Assembly (NCBI GenBank): GCA_947494305.1
Contig: CANLUL010000001.1
Span: forward strand, 744,001-808,000
Source of the DNA: an uncultured Sphingomonadaceae bacterium
Lineage (GTDB): Bacteria; Pseudomonadota; Alphaproteobacteria; Sphingomonadales; Sphingomonadaceae
Direction of reading: 5' to 3'
Length of the DNA stretch: 64,000 nucleotides
In this document: positions 1 to 11,505 of the stretch, one piece after another
How the letters are laid out: every line of letters starts with the position of its first letter
How positions within the stretch are numbered: position 1 is the first letter of the stretch
Program-made: the position numbers and the translations under genes
Notes under the pieces: generated by a model
Database searches by the model: none
What the model saw: only the letters and a program-made list of their open reading frames with translations
Told to the model about the DNA's origin: nothing

Positions 1-1056
1 GACCAACCCAATTGCCAAGGCAGCAAAGCCAAGTTCGATACCCATCAGATGAGCAACGTAAATAGCAACGGCAAGATTCATGCAGGGACCCGTTGCTCGG
101 AACAGGGCCACCGCAATTGGCAATACAACATCTGCCGATCGCTCTCCGACGCCCATCGCTTTTACGCCGCTTACCATGGCAGGCAGGGAAGCCAAAGAGC
201 TTTGGGTTGAGATTGCTACGGCTTGTGCCGGGGCTGAAGCTCGGAAAAAAGCAACCGGCCCTTTTCCCGCCGCCAGCCAGGTCATGACATAACTGAGCAG
301 CCAGATAACGGCACCGATACTGCTTACTATAACGACATAATGTAGTAGTGCGCCAAAAGCTGCCAGACCCGCTTTCGCGCCAACACCCAAGGCAAGCGCG
401 AATACCCCGATTGGGGCCAGCGCCAAAACCCACTGGATGATAATCAGCAAAGCATCACCCAGTGCATTGAAAAAATTGTCGAGCAGAACCCGCTGCTTTT
501 CGGGCAGACGGGATATCGCGAATGCAAAGGCTAGTGCAAAGATCATAAGAGGAAGGACAGCATCTTCCGCTGCCGCAGCAATTGCATTCGTAGGAATTAG
601 GGCGCGCAAAAATTCTGTGAAAGGTGGAACGTCGCCCGGAGATTCCACATCTCCTAAAGCAGAGCGTAAGGCAGATGCCGCGTCAATATCTAGCGGGAAC
701 AGCTGTAACAGAGCTGGAGTAGCGAATGCCGCCATTGCGGATGAACACCACAATATGAAGATCATGAAGAAAATAGCTTTTGCCGTCATTGTCCCGGCAC
801 GGGCCATGGCTGCGGCTTTCCCTATACCAACGACCAACAAGGTGAAGACCAAAGGAATAACCGTCATGCGCAACGCATTTAGCCACATGTTTCCGACAAC
901 ATCAGCTGCGTTTACCAGCCATTCGGATTTTGTTCCCACAGATAAGCCGATCAAGACACCAGCGATAAGAGCAAAGAGAATGATAAGTGCTTTTTTGATA
1001 GAACAAGTCCCCGATATTTTTAGATATGTTGAACCACGCCCAGTCTGGTCTGGCAA
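1..1056 (-). CDS. Dicarboxylate/amino acid:cation symporter (DAACS family), C-terminus beyond window
   Basis: Reading the minus strand from about 1056 to 1 gives an open frame of about 350 codons with repeated hydrophobic helices. It includes the serine-rich re-entrant-loop motif STQSSLASLP typical of GltP/DctA-type symporters, which take up C4-dicarboxylates or acidic amino acids with Na+ or H+. The N-terminus reads KKALIILFALIAGVLIGL, a normal first helix. The 3' end lies outside the window. The start is unclear because no in-frame ATG or GTG precedes helix 1. A TTG at 1056 has no ribosome site. A GGGGAC sequence (1012-1007) lies 7-8 bases before an ATC codon at 999, where this family would normally start. 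It is transcribed divergently from glmM. The family call is firm; substrate and start are not. Confidence 0.85.
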   Translation of the reverse strand, partial: MPDQTGRGSTYLKISGTCSIKKALIILFALIAGVLIGLSVGTKSEWLVNAADVVGNMWLNALRMTVIPLVFTLLVVGIGKAAAMARAGTMTAKAIFFMIFILWCSSAMAAFATPALLQLFPLDIDAASALRSALGDVESPGDVPPFTEFLRALIPTNAIAAAAEDAVLPLMIFALAFAFAISRLPEKQRVLLDNFFNALGDALLIIIQWVLALAPIGVFALALGVGAKAGLAAFGALLHYVVIVSSIGAVIWLLSYVMTWLAAGKGPVAFFRASAPAQAVAISTQSSLASLPAMVSGVKAMGVGERSADVVLPIAVALFRATGPCMNLAVAIYVAHLMGIELGFAALAIGLV

Positions 1057-1164
1057 GCCATGATTGGATGTAAATTGGCGCAAAAGCAGTTTTCTGGCTT
1101 GGTTTGTCGGCATCCTATCGGCTAAGGCCGTAAAAAAGTGGCATAACCCGGAAAGTGGTTTGAA

Positions 1165-2505
1165 ATGGCTAAGAAATTTTTTGGTACAGACGGCATCAGA
1201 GGTCTGACCAACACACACCCTATGACGGCTGAAATTGCGATGAAAGTTGGGCAAGCCGCCGGGCGTCATTTCGTACGCGGCGATCATCGGCATCGGGTGG
1301 TTATTGGAAAAGACACCAGGCTTTCAGGCTATATGATGGAAAACGCATTGGTTGCGGGCTTCACCAGTGTGGGAATGGATGTAGTGCAGGTTGGTCCCAT
1401 GCCAACACCGGCAGTCGCATTGTTAACACGATCAATGCGCGCTGATCTTGGCGTCATGATATCAGCCAGCCATAATCCATTTCATGACAATGGTATAAAG
1501 CTGTTTGGGCCAGATGGATTCAAGCTTTCCGACGAAGATGAAATGAAGATTGAGTCCTATTTGGAGGAAGATGCCCAATTGGCGGAAGCCGCCGACATTG
1601 GTCGCGCCAAGCGGTTTGAAGATGCAAGAGGGCGTTATATTCACGCTATCAAAATGTCATTACCGGAACATATCAGGCTCGATGGTCTAAAGATTGTTTG
1701 TGATTGCGCGAATGGCGCGGCTTACGAAGTCGCGCCATCTGTATTTTGGGAATTGGGTGCCGAAGTAATTACAATAGGTGTCAGTCCTAATGGACTGAAC
1801 ATAAATGATAAATGCGGATCAACTGATGTGACCGCCTTGCAGGAAACTGTGGTTGCCAGTGGTGCCCATATTGGCATTGCATTGGACGGAGACGCTGATC
1901 GGTTGATAGTAGTCGATGAAAAAGGTCAGATTGTTGACGGTGATCAGCTCATGGCCCTCATCGGCTGGAGCTGGAGCCGCAATGGATTGCTGCGCGGAGA
2001 TGGTATTGTTGCCACTGTGATGTCAAATCTCGGCCTGGAGCGCTTTCTGAATTCTCAAAACCTGGAATTGGTAAGGGCAAAAGTAGGTGATCGCTATGTC
2101 CTGGAGGAAATGAAAAAAGGCGGTTTTAACGTCGGCGGCGAACAATCGGGTCATATGATCCTGCTAGATCATGGGACTACTGGAGACGGTACTGTGGCGG
2201 CGTTGCAGGTTATGGGTGAACTGGTTGAAAGTGGAAAACCTGCCAGTGAACTGTTGCACCTGTTTGATCCGGTGCCTCAGTTGCTAAAAAATGTTCGCTA
2301 TGCATCCGGTGACCCGCTCGCAGATGAAAGGGTGAAATCGGCGATCCTTGATGCGGAACAGGAGCTGGAAAGTTCGGGTAGACTTGTTATTCGTGCTTCA
2401 GGAACAGAGCCACTCATCCGCGTTATGGCGGAGGGAGACAATTCTGAACAAGTAACGCAGGTTGTTGATCGCATTTGCGCGGTGGTTGAAGAGGTAGCGG
2501 GCTAG
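1165..2505 (+). CDS. glmM: Phosphoglucosamine mutase GlmM
   Basis: Converts glucosamine-6-phosphate to glucosamine-1-phosphate, the cytosolic step feeding UDP-GlcNAc for peptidoglycan and lipopolysaccharide. The 446-residue length is standard. Visible motifs in order are the N-terminal FGTDGIRG, the phosphoserine loop SASHNP with catalytic Ser at residue 102, the metal loop DGDADR near residue 240, the sugar-binding GGEQSGH near residue 326 and the phosphate-binding [10 protein letters not shown] near the C-terminus. It is the first gene of a tight plus-strand run: thiD starts 22 bases after its stop and overlaps rnhB. No promoter motif is clear in the 108 bases separating it from the divergent symporter. 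Confidence 0.97.
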   Translation: MAKKFFGTDGIRGLTNTHPMTAEIAMKVGQAAGRHFVRGDHRHRVVIGKDTRLSGYMMENALVAGFTSVGMDVVQVGPMPTPAVALLTRSMRADLGVMISASHNPFHDNGIKLFGPDGFKLSDEDEMKIESYLEEDAQLAEAADIGRAKRFEDARGRYIHAIKMSLPEHIRLDGLKIVCDCANGAAYEVAPSVFWELGAEVITIGVSPNGLNINDKCGSTDVTALQETVVASGAHIGIALDGDADRLIVVDEKGQIVDGDQLMALIGWSWSRNGLLRGDGIVATVMSNLGLERFLNSQNLELVRAKVGDRYVLEEMKKGGFNVGGEQSGHMILLDHGTTGDGTVAALQVMGELVESGKPASELLHLFDPVPQLLKNVRYASGDPLADERVKSAILDAEQELESSGRLVIRASGTEPLIRVMAEGDNSEQVTQVVDRICAVVEEVAG

Positions 2506-2527
2506 TGATTGGGATGATTATCACCTC

Positions 2528-3280
2528 ATGACTATGCAGCCGCCCAGAGTGCTCACTATTGCTGGATCGGATAGCGGCGGCGGTGCAGGTATCCAGGCAG
2601 ATATCAGAACAATCACAAATCTGGGCGGCCATGCGATGACGGCTGTCACCGCTGTAACGGCCCAGAATAGTGCGGGTGTTACCGCGGTCGAAGTCATGAC
2701 GTCAGACATGGTCCTAGCGCAGATCTGGGCCATAATGGATGACTTCGGTATAGATGCAGTGAAAATCGGGATGCTGGGATCGGTCGAAAATGCTCTGGCA
2801 ATTGCAGGTTTTTTGAAGTCTGTTCGCAGTAAGCCTGTGATTTTTGATCCGGTGATGGTTGCCACCAGCGGTGCGGAACTGTCAGATGATGCGACGGTGG
2901 CGGTATTCCAAAAGATCATTCCTCATGTAACGCTGGTAACGCCCAATCTTCAGGAAATGGAGCGTTTGGGCGGCGAAGCGATTGTTTCGGGCCATGACGC
3001 CCGGTTTCTTGTAAAAGGCGGTCATGGTGAAGGCACTGTCCTGACGGACCGGCTGATTGATAAAAACGGCGAAATTGCGAGTTGGGAAGGCTCCCGGATC
3101 GATACCAAGCACAGTCACGGTACAGGCTGCACGTTATCTGCAGCAATTGCCACCTATCTAGCCATTGGAGATCCAATCGAGGATGCAATCGCCAAAGCTC
3201 GCGAATATGTTCGAGAGAGTTTAAAAGCGGCGCCTGGCTTTGGCATGGGTAGCGGTCCGATGGGAGTTCCCAGACAATGA
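2528..3280 (+). CDS. thiD: Hydroxymethylpyrimidine/phosphomethylpyrimidine kinase ThiD
   Basis: Phosphorylates HMP and HMP-phosphate to HMP-PP for thiamine synthesis or salvage. The 250 residues are the usual length for the ribokinase-fold enzyme. The substrate motif [14 protein letters not shown] lies near residue 14, and the C-terminal anion hole [12 protein letters not shown] carries the catalytic Cys. A second in-frame ATG lies two codons in, and neither start has a strong ribosome site. No TPP riboswitch-like structure is seen before it, so it is probably cotranscribed with glmM. Its stop overlaps the rnhB start by four bases (ATGA), which suggests translational coupling. Confidence 0.95.
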   Translation: MTMQPPRVLTIAGSDSGGGAGIQADIRTITNLGGHAMTAVTAVTAQNSAGVTAVEVMTSDMVLAQIWAIMDDFGIDAVKIGMLGSVENALAIAGFLKSVRSKPVIFDPVMVATSGAELSDDATVAVFQKIIPHVTLVTPNLQEMERLGGEAIVSGHDARFLVKGGHGEGTVLTDRLIDKNGEIASWEGSRIDTKHSHGTGCTLSAAIATYLAIGDPIEDAIAKAREYVRESLKAAPGFGMGSGPMGVPRQ

Positions 3281-3846
3281 TGTCTTCTTCCGTCGCTGGG
3301 GTTGATGAAGCGGGCAGGGGGCCCTTAGCCGGTCCGGTTGTTGCTGCAGCAGTTATCTTGCCAACTGATCACGGCATCGAAGGGCTGGATGACAGCAAGA
3401 AACTGTCAGCGAAAAAGCGTGAACGCTTGGAAGCAATGATTATTGAAAAAACGCAACATTCCATAGCGATGTGCGATGAAAGTGAGATTGATACTCTCAA
3501 TATATTATGGGCGACGATGGAGGCGATGAAACGCGCAGTTGATGGTTTGCCCAAAACCCCTGACCATGTGTTGGTCGATGGTAACCGTCTTCCAGGCTGG
3601 TCCTACCATGCCGAGGCGGTGATTGGCGGTGATGCGATCCATCCCTGCATTTCTGCGGCCTCCATCCTTGCGAAAGAACATCGCGATCGACTAATGCTGG
3701 CGGCCGCAGAGCAGTATCCCGAATATGGTTGGGAACGAAACAAGGGTTATGGAACAGCCGAGCATCTGGCTGCGCTTCGCAAATATGGCCCGACACCGCT
3801 CCACCGGAAAAGTTTTGCACCCGTTGCACAGCTCGAACTGATTTAA
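3277..3846 (+). CDS. rnhB: Ribonuclease HII
   Basis: Cleaves the RNA strand of RNA-DNA hybrids and initiates removal of misincorporated ribonucleotides. The family motifs are present: [13 protein letters not shown] with catalytic Asp and Glu at about residues 10-11, [15 protein letters not shown], and [11 protein letters not shown] carrying the later acidic metal ligand. The 189 residues make a compact but complete protein. An ATGATG start gives two adjacent candidate codons; the first overlaps the thiD stop. It is the last gene of the glmM-thiD-rnhB run, and the gap after it holds the GANTC and TTAAC motifs before ccrM. Confidence 0.96.
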   Translation: MMSSSVAGVDEAGRGPLAGPVVAAAVILPTDHGIEGLDDSKKLSAKKRERLEAMIIEKTQHSIAMCDESEIDTLNILWATMEAMKRAVDGLPKTPDHVLVDGNRLPGWSYHAEAVIGGDAIHPCISAASILAKEHRDRLMLAAAEQYPEYGWERNKGYGTAEHLAALRKYGPTPLHRKSFAPVAQLELI

Positions 3847-3856
3847 TTTCTAAATC

Positions 3857-5247
<1,391 letters not shown>

Positions 5248-5248
<1 letters not shown>

Positions 5249-6387
5249 TGAGCGCTACAATATCGGAAGAGATGGAAGCCTGTTCGGCGGATTCAAAAAT
5301 CTATTTGAAGCCTGTTGGGTTCCTCGATAGTCCTCAATATTTTGATGATAATAATACTCGTTTAAACAATAGTTTGATATGGTTTTCTCAGATAGAATGT
5401 TCGGTATTTGGACCTCTCAAACCGGCTTTGCGAATATTGATTCCGGTTGCGGAATGGGCCGAGACAATCAAATCATTTGCCGAGCCATTGCAGCAATCTG
5501 CACAAAAGCAATTCTCCAATCTTGTGCGGCATCATGAACCGCTGGATTGCGGTGAACGCACGATCCGATTTGATCAGCCGCATGTGATGGGCATATTGAA
5601 CATTACACCCGATAGCTTTTCCGATGGCGGTCAGCATGTCGACGATCCACAAGCCGCCGCAAGTGCTGCGGTTGATATGGCGGTGGCAGGCGCGTCGATC
5701 ATCGATATCGGCGGCGAAAGCACACGACCCGGTGCTGAAACAGTCTGGGAAGGCGATGAGATTAAACGCGTCGTGCCAGTAATTGAAAAGTTGGCTCATT
5801 GCGGAGCAGCGATATCAGTCGACACGCGCAAGGCTGCTGTGATGGAAGCCGCCTTGGCGGCGGGTGCCCATATTATCAATGATGTTTCGGCACTCCTGCA
5901 TGACAAGCGTTCGCTTGAGGTTGCCGGTGTCTCCGGACGCCCTGTCGTTTTGATGCATGCACCGTCCAGCGGCAAAAATCCGCACAAGGGTGATGGCTAT
6001 GGCAATGTCGTGACAGATACTTACGACTGGCTGGAACAACGCATCGAAGATGTTGTCAAAGCCGGATTTGAGCGGGAAAAGATTATTGTCGATCCCGGTT
6101 TGGGTTTTGGCAAATCGCTGGCGGACAATTTGGCGTTGATGAACAATATCGCTTTGTTCCACTCGCTTGGTCAGCCGCTTTTGATCGGTGCGAGCCGAAA
6201 ACGGATGATTGGTGCGCTATCCAAGGAGGCCCCGGTTGATCAACGTCTGGGCGGTTCCATAGCCTTTGCTCATCATGCCGTGCAGCAAGGCTCACAAATA
6301 GTTCGTGTGCATGATGTACCGGAAACAGTCCAGGCTGTGCAGATCTGGCGTGGTATGCGCGATGCGGGTGTGACTGCCAAAGTATAG
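5248..6387 (+). CDS. folP: Dihydropteroate synthase with N-terminal extension
   Basis: Condenses 6-hydroxymethyl-dihydropterin diphosphate with p-aminobenzoate in folate synthesis. The DHPS core begins near residue 110 with MGILNITPDSFSDGG and continues with IGGESTRPGA, SVDTRK, DPGLGFGK, GASRKR and the terminal RVHD motif. At 379 residues it is about 100 longer than a typical DHPS, and the extra N-terminal segment (residues 1-108) matches no domain I recognise. The start overlaps the ccrM stop (TAATG), supporting coupling and making this long form likely real. In many alphaproteobacteria folP sits next to glmM; here three genes separate them. Confidence 0.93.
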
Positions 6388-6455
6388 AGTTGAACATTCA
6401 TTGAGTTAGGACGAACCAAATAATTAGGACCGTAATTTCATCGGAATTGTAGTTT

Positions 6456-7301
6456 ATGCCCAAAATAGAAAAGATTTTCACAGACGATCCGATCATGTCG
6501 AGCGTAGATATTTCCACCGGTACGGCTCCCACACCCTATTTAGTACATGATGGCGAAGCAATCTTGATTTTTGGAACGGTAAATTCCGATTTCTTGATGC
6601 CGGAACTCGCCCATGAAACGGTACATGCGGTTAACACAGTTGAGGGCAGAGTGGCTGCGGGTTTCATATTGGCCAACTTTCGTGAGGCCAGCATGGGTCC
6701 GCATAGCGAGCTCCAGTTTTTTACATTGGCTAGCCGACGATCCGGTGAATCTATCAGTCCAGCCCCTTTTGCGGTTCCAATTGCCATGGGAACACGCCCA
6801 GACTGGGGCACCTTATGTATGCGTTTGTGGAATGATGACAAATCGGTGCTTGCTTATAACAATGAATATTTGGGGCTAAATGCTGAAGAAGCGATGTTCC
6901 GTCACTTCGATGGCAATGATCCTGAAAATATCTATTTCGATGTCGCAAGCTCCGGAGGAAACCCTATTATCTCTGGTCAGATTGCACGTCAGGAATCAAC
7001 TACTCCTGGTGTCATGTGGGATATGTTAAAGCTTGCGGGGTTCATTCGATTTCTGAAATTGGGCATGGCACCATATACGAGCGGCCATGTGATCAACAAG
7101 GTCAGCTCGGCCATGCCAACCAACCGCCATGCTCAAATTTTCACAGCATCCGACAACAATATTGTCAGACAATGGTCCAAAGATAACGACAGCTTGAAAA
7201 TTTCCGATCCAATGATCAGCGCACTCGACTTTGTGCCGGTTAGTGTTCAGCATCTATGGCCGTTTCGTTTTGTCTATCGTCACCCCGATGATGCACAGTA
7301 G
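6456..7301 (+). CDS. Uncharacterised protein, possibly acetoacetate decarboxylase-like fold
   Basis: I do not recognise this 281-residue protein with confidence. It has no signal peptide or clear membrane helix. The segment MGPHSELQF near residue 80, followed by a beta-rich region with AYNNEYLGLNAEEA, loosely resembles the layout of acetoacetate-decarboxylase superfamily proteins. The catalytic lysine of true decarboxylases is not evident, so any activity is a guess. A second in-frame ATG occurs 13 codons in (MSSVDIS). It stands alone: 68 bases separate it from folP, and it converges on the threonine dehydratase. An N-terminal conserved FGTVNSDFLMPELAHE block may help identify it. Confidence 0.6.
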   Translation: MPKIEKIFTDDPIMSSVDISTGTAPTPYLVHDGEAILIFGTVNSDFLMPELAHETVHAVNTVEGRVAAGFILANFREASMGPHSELQFFTLASRRSGESISPAPFAVPIAMGTRPDWGTLCMRLWNDDKSVLAYNNEYLGLNAEEAMFRHFDGNDPENIYFDVASSGGNPIISGQIARQESTTPGVMWDMLKLAGFIRFLKLGMAPYTSGHVINKVSSAMPTNRHAQIFTASDNNIVRQWSKDNDSLKISDPMISALDFVPVSVQHLWPFRFVYRHPDDAQ

Positions 7302-7415
7302 TTTAATACAGACAATAACGAATTTTCGCGATCTGGCTCGTTCCCGCTATCAGGTTTTTGCGGTTTGTTTCGTCAAAATCCTGTTGTTCATGCTGCAAGA
7401 TGAAATCGATCTGAT

Positions 7416-8657
7416 CTAGTTCGCCAGTTCAACCTGTCGGACATCGTAGCCCGATTTGTTCAAATCTTTGATCAATGCCTCCAATTGTTCCCGGTCTTTG
7501 GCTTCGCACTCAATATCGGTTATCAATCCCTTGGCGGGCAGGTTGGTAAATACCCGTTGGTGATACACCTCGATAATGTTCACTTCATGATCGGCAAATT
7601 GCTTGACTACATTGTATAGGGCGCCGGGCTGATCGCGCAGGTGGAGGCGAAGGCGGGCAAGTCGGCCCGTCCGAGCTAAATCGCGGAGTAAAACATTGGC
7701 TAGCAGGCGAATGTCGATATTTCCGCCGCAAAGGACCAAGCCGACTTTTTCACCGGTAAATTTTTCTTTGTTACCGAGCAATGCTGCGAGGCCTGCAGCC
7801 CCCGCGCCTTCGACGACGGTCTTTTCTATCTGGAGAAGCAGGCTAACTGCCTCTTCCAATTGAGCCTCACCAACAAGCAGTATCTCATCAACATATTTTT
7901 TTATAATTTCCGCTGTGAATTCCGAGGGGTTTCTGACGGCAATGCCTTCTGCCAGTGTATCTCCACCGGGATTTACATCCTCACCAGTTAGTTTCCCGTA
8001 CATGCTGGGATAAAGCTTAGCCTGCACACCAGTCAACTTGATTGCGGGATTTATAGCATGGGCCGCTGTCGCCATTCCGGAGAAAAGTCCGCCACCACCG
8101 ATGGGAATGATCAAGCGCTCTAGGTCTGGGATCGCTTCGAGCATTTCAATTGCAACCGTGCCCTGTCCGGCGGCGACAAACGGATCATCAAAAGCGTGAA
8201 TATAAGTCAAGCCGCGTTGTCCAGCGAGCTCCAATGCATGGGCATACGCTTCATCATAAGTCCCACCAAACAGGACTATTTCAGCTGCGTGCCCGCGTGT
8301 TTGTTCAACTTTGACCATCGGTGTGGTTTTGGGCATTACAATAGTTGCCGGGATTTTTAGGTTCCTGGCATTGTAAGCAAGTCCTTGCGCATGATTGCCA
8401 GCGGAGGCGGCGATAACGCCAGCCTGCCTTTTGCTCTCATCCATCAATAACAGGGCATTCAGCGCGCCGCGCTCTTTGTAGGCAGCGGTAAATTGCAGGT
8501 TTTCAAACTTTAGATAAACCTCTGCACCAGCCATCTCTGACAATGTAATGCTTTTAAGCGTGGGTGTTTTGACGACGCGATCTTTGATTCGTTCGTGCGC
8601 TGCTTTGATATCTTCGAAATCAAATGAGGGCGTGGTGGGCGTTAGCATGTTGGTCAT
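7416..8657 (-). CDS. ilvA: Threonine ammonia-lyase with C-terminal ACT domain
   Basis: PLP enzyme deaminating threonine to 2-oxobutanoate, the entry step to isoleucine. The PLP lysine is in FTAAYKERGA, the glycine-rich phosphate site is IGGGGLFSGMA, and SAGNHAQG is the substrate loop. The last 80 or so residues form one ACT-like regulatory domain (LRLHLRDQPGALYNVV), shorter than the two-domain E. coli IlvA. I prefer the ATG at 8657, which has GGGG about 10 bases upstream, over the outermost ATG at 8699. That gives 413 residues. A catabolic TdcB-like role cannot be excluded from sequence alone. Confidence 0.9.
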   Translation of the reverse strand: MTNMLTPTTPSFDFEDIKAAHERIKDRVVKTPTLKSITLSEMAGAEVYLKFENLQFTAAYKERGALNALLLMDESKRQAGVIAASAGNHAQGLAYNARNLKIPATIVMPKTTPMVKVEQTRGHAAEIVLFGGTYDEAYAHALELAGQRGLTYIHAFDDPFVAAGQGTVAIEMLEAIPDLERLIIPIGGGGLFSGMATAAHAINPAIKLTGVQAKLYPSMYGKLTGEDVNPGGDTLAEGIAVRNPSEFTAEIIKKYVDEILLVGEAQLEEAVSLLLQIEKTVVEGAGAAGLAALLGNKEKFTGEKVGLVLCGGNIDIRLLANVLLRDLARTGRLARLRLHLRDQPGALYNVVKQFADHEVNIIEVYHQRVFTNLPAKGLITDIECEAKDREQLEALIKDLNKSGYDVRQVELAN

Positions 8658-8744
8658 AGCGAAAACGCCCCTAACGCATCTGGCCATATAGGGAAACAAT
8701 GATTATGCCCTTCCACAAGTACAATGCAGGGGACGACGATATAT

Positions 8745-9626
8745 ATGGCTAAAATCGGTTTTATTGGAATTGGCGTGATGGGCGGGCCGATGGCTGGCCA
8801 TCTCGTCAAAGCGGGTCATGAGTTAACAGTCTATAATCGGACCAAGGCAAAGGCCCAAAAATGGGTCGATGAATATGGCGGTTTTGTTGCCGACAATCCG
8901 TCCGATGCCGCAAAAGAGGCTCAGATCGTAATCACCTGCGTTGGCAATGATGATGATCTTGCCGCTGTCACAATGGGCCGCGACGGGGCTTTTTCGACCA
9001 TGCAAAAAGGGTCGCTCTTCATCGACCACACCACTGTATCGGCGCGTATTGCCCGGCAATTATCGGTTGAGGCGCAGGGCAAGGATATCCACGTCATCGA
9101 TGCGCCAGTGTCCGGCGGACAGGCGGGCGCGGAAAATGGAAAACTTTCGATTATGTGTGGAGGCGGCCAAGAAGCATTTAAGGCCGCTGAGATCATCATG
9201 TCAGCCTATGCAGGCCGAATTGTACATGTAGGAAGAACCGGTGCTGGACAGACAACAAAGATGTGCAATCAAATAGCCATCGCTGGTGTGTTGGAAGGCT
9301 TATCAGAAGCGCTAAGGTTCGCACAGGCCAGCAAGCTGGATCTGGATAAAGTTTACGACGCCATCTCCGGTGGAGCTGCGCAAAGTTGGCAGATGGACAA
9401 TCGCTGGAGAACAATGGCCAGCGATGAATTTGACTTTGGCTTTGCAGTAGATTGGATGCGCAAGGATTTAGGATTGGCTATAGAGGAAGCAAGAACCAAC
9501 GGTGCGGCGATCCCGGTCGCTTCGTTGGTCGATCAATTTTATTCTGAAGTGCAAACCGCTGGTCGCGGGCGCAGTGATACTAGCTCTCTGGTTACTCGAT
9601 TGCCGAAAGCCGGAGGAGGGAAATGA
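8745..9626 (+). CDS. NAD(P)-dependent beta-hydroxyacid dehydrogenase (3-hydroxyisobutyrate dehydrogenase-like)
   Basis: A 293-residue member of the 3-hydroxyisobutyrate/tartronate-semialdehyde reductase family. The N-terminal Rossmann motif is GFIGIGVMGGPMAGHL. The substrate-binding block is DAPVSGGQAGAENGKLSIM, and GAGQTTKMCNQ carries the conserved catalytic lysine. The ATG at 8745 follows AGGGGACG at a usable distance; the upstream ATG at 8724 has no ribosome site. The stop overlaps the next gene by four bases (ATGA), pairing it with the secreted amidohydrolase. The precise substrate (hydroxyisobutyrate or another 2-methyl hydroxyacid) is not determined. Confidence 0.88.
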   Translation: MAKIGFIGIGVMGGPMAGHLVKAGHELTVYNRTKAKAQKWVDEYGGFVADNPSDAAKEAQIVITCVGNDDDLAAVTMGRDGAFSTMQKGSLFIDHTTVSARIARQLSVEAQGKDIHVIDAPVSGGQAGAENGKLSIMCGGGQEAFKAAEIIMSAYAGRIVHVGRTGAGQTTKMCNQIAIAGVLEGLSEALRFAQASKLDLDKVYDAISGGAAQSWQMDNRWRTMASDEFDFGFAVDWMRKDLGLAIEEARTNGAAIPVASLVDQFYSEVQTAGRGRSDTSSLVTRLPKAGGGK

Positions 9627-11290
9627 ACCGTCTTGTGAGAGCAATGACCTTAGTCGTTGCTGGTTTGAGCATAGCCACATTTGGCGCTGACCCATTAAAA
9701 GCCGATAGCCTGATCGAGAATGTCAATGGTATGACGATGACCAAGCAAGGCACGGTGCAGCGGTTTAATGCGATGCTGATTGATGATGATGGCCGCGTAA
9801 AGCAATTACTTAATCGTCGCGATAAGCGCCCAAAGCAGGTTGATTTTCAGTTTGATGGAAAGGGCCAAACATTGATCCCGGGGTTTGTAGATGCCCATGG
9901 CCATGTGATGGGATTGGGATTTGGGGCGCTGACGCTCGATCTATCAGATACCAACAGTCTTGCAGAAGCGTTGGCAGCTATCAAGGCATATGCAGAGCAA
10001 TATCCAAACCGCCAGTGGATTTTAGGGGGTGGTTGGAATCAGGAAAAATGGGGGCTTGGTCGTTTCCCCACGGCTGCCGAATTAGACGCAGCAATCCCTG
10101 ATCGCCCCGTATGGTTAGAGCGCGTTGATGGGCATGCTGGCTGGGCCAATAGTGCTGCAATGAAGGCCGCCAGTTTTTCTACTAAGAGCAAGGCTCCTCT
10201 GGGCGGAGAAATCATAAAAATAGACGGGAAGCCGAGTGGTATCTTTGTCGACAAAGCGTCAACTCTAATAGCCTCAGCCATCCCTGTCCCCCGGCCGATT
10301 GAACGGGACCTGGCATTGGCAAAAGCCCAGGAGATATTGTTGGCCAATGGTGTGACAACAATCGCGGATATGGGAACAACGATGCAGGATTGGCAAAGTT
10401 TCCGTAGGGCTGGAGATAAAGGTCAACTGAACATTCGTATAATTTCATATGCTGCGGAAATTGACAATATGATTGCAATAGGTGGCCCAGGTCCGTCGCC
10501 TTGGCTCTATAATGATCGTTTAAAACTGGCGGGTGTGAAGCTCTACTTAGACGGTGCTCTGGGATCGCGAGGGGCTTGGCTAAAGCAACCATACGCAGAT
10601 AAACCTGATACGGAGGGGCTAGCATTGCTTACGCTCGCTCAGTTGAAGAACAAGATGAGCCGGGCAGCAATGGACGGTTTTCAAGTTGCTGTTCATGCTA
10701 TCGGCGATCGGGCAAATGCCGAAACTTTATCCGCCATTGAGGAAATGCAGGGAACATTTTCTGGCGACAGGCGTTGGCGAGTGGAACACGCACAAATCGT
10801 TACGCCTTCGGATATTGCTCGCTTTGCAAAGACTGGAGCCATAGCATCTATGCAGCCAGTACACCAAACATCGGATCGGCTCATGGCCGAGAACAGGCTC
10901 GGTCCGAACCGATTAATAGGTGCTTATGCTTGGCGCTCCATTCTCGATTCGGGTGGAAGATTGGCATTTGGGACCGATGTTCCAGTAGAATCTTCGGACC
11001 CATTTGCTGGTTTTGCTGCCGCAATCACAAGAGAAGATGCTTCCGGTCAGCCATTTGCCGGTTGGATGCCCGAAGAGCGGCTTTCGCGGGAACAGGCATG
11101 GAAGGGCTATTCAATTGATGCCGCATATGCCGCTTTTGCAGAAGATCGGATAGGGAGCCTAGAACCCGGAAAACAAGCAGATTTTCTAATTGTTGATGGG
11201 GATTTGATGCTTGATACACCGAGCGTCGTTCGTAATCAAAAAGTGCTTCAAACTTGGGTTGGGGGACGTCCCGTCTTTGTGAATAAGTAG
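9623..11290 (+). CDS. Secreted metal-dependent amidohydrolase, YtcJ-like
   Basis: A 555-residue amidohydrolase of the YtcJ/NfdA group. An N-terminal hydrophobic segment (about residues 5-22, MTLVVAGLSIATFG) suggests export to the periphery. The metal site motifs are VDAHGHVMG near residue 90, HAIGDRAN and EHAQ in the barrel, and GTDVPVESSDPF late in the domain. The C-terminal LEPGKQADFLIVDGD is the usual composite beta-domain ending. Its start overlaps the dehydrogenase stop, so the two are cotranscribed. The substrate is unknown; relatives hydrolyse exocyclic amide or formamide bonds. Confidence 0.87.
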   Translation: MNRLVRAMTLVVAGLSIATFGADPLKADSLIENVNGMTMTKQGTVQRFNAMLIDDDGRVKQLLNRRDKRPKQVDFQFDGKGQTLIPGFVDAHGHVMGLGFGALTLDLSDTNSLAEALAAIKAYAEQYPNRQWILGGGWNQEKWGLGRFPTAAELDAAIPDRPVWLERVDGHAGWANSAAMKAASFSTKSKAPLGGEIIKIDGKPSGIFVDKASTLIASAIPVPRPIERDLALAKAQEILLANGVTTIADMGTTMQDWQSFRRAGDKGQLNIRIISYAAEIDNMIAIGGPGPSPWLYNDRLKLAGVKLYLDGALGSRGAWLKQPYADKPDTEGLALLTLAQLKNKMSRAAMDGFQVAVHAIGDRANAETLSAIEEMQGTFSGDRRWRVEHAQIVTPSDIARFAKTGAIASMQPVHQTSDRLMAENRLGPNRLIGAYAWRSILDSGGRLAFGTDVPVESSDPFAGFAAAITREDASGQPFAGWMPEERLSREQAWKGYSIDAAYAAFAEDRIGSLEPGKQADFLIVDGDLMLDTPSVVRNQKVLQTWVGGRPVFVNK

Positions 11291-11505
11291 TTGCTTTTGA
11301 ATCTATAAATCGTTTCGTCTTTGGAACAGTTCATTCAGACGTAAATTATTGTTTCCCAACTTGCTTTTACAAAATTGCTATTGTATCTGAAAATCAGCGA
11401 GGGCGTAAAAGATAAGTCGCATAGGTTTTCGCTACAAGTTTGGGGGCAATGAACCGGCCTTCGGTTTAAGTATAGGTTTAAATACAATCCTGATTGGAGC
11501 AGATA

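Noticed and set aside
437-1063. A 208-codon open frame on the plus strand
   Set aside because: It is antisense to the symporter frame read on the minus strand, which has clear family motifs; the plus frame has none.
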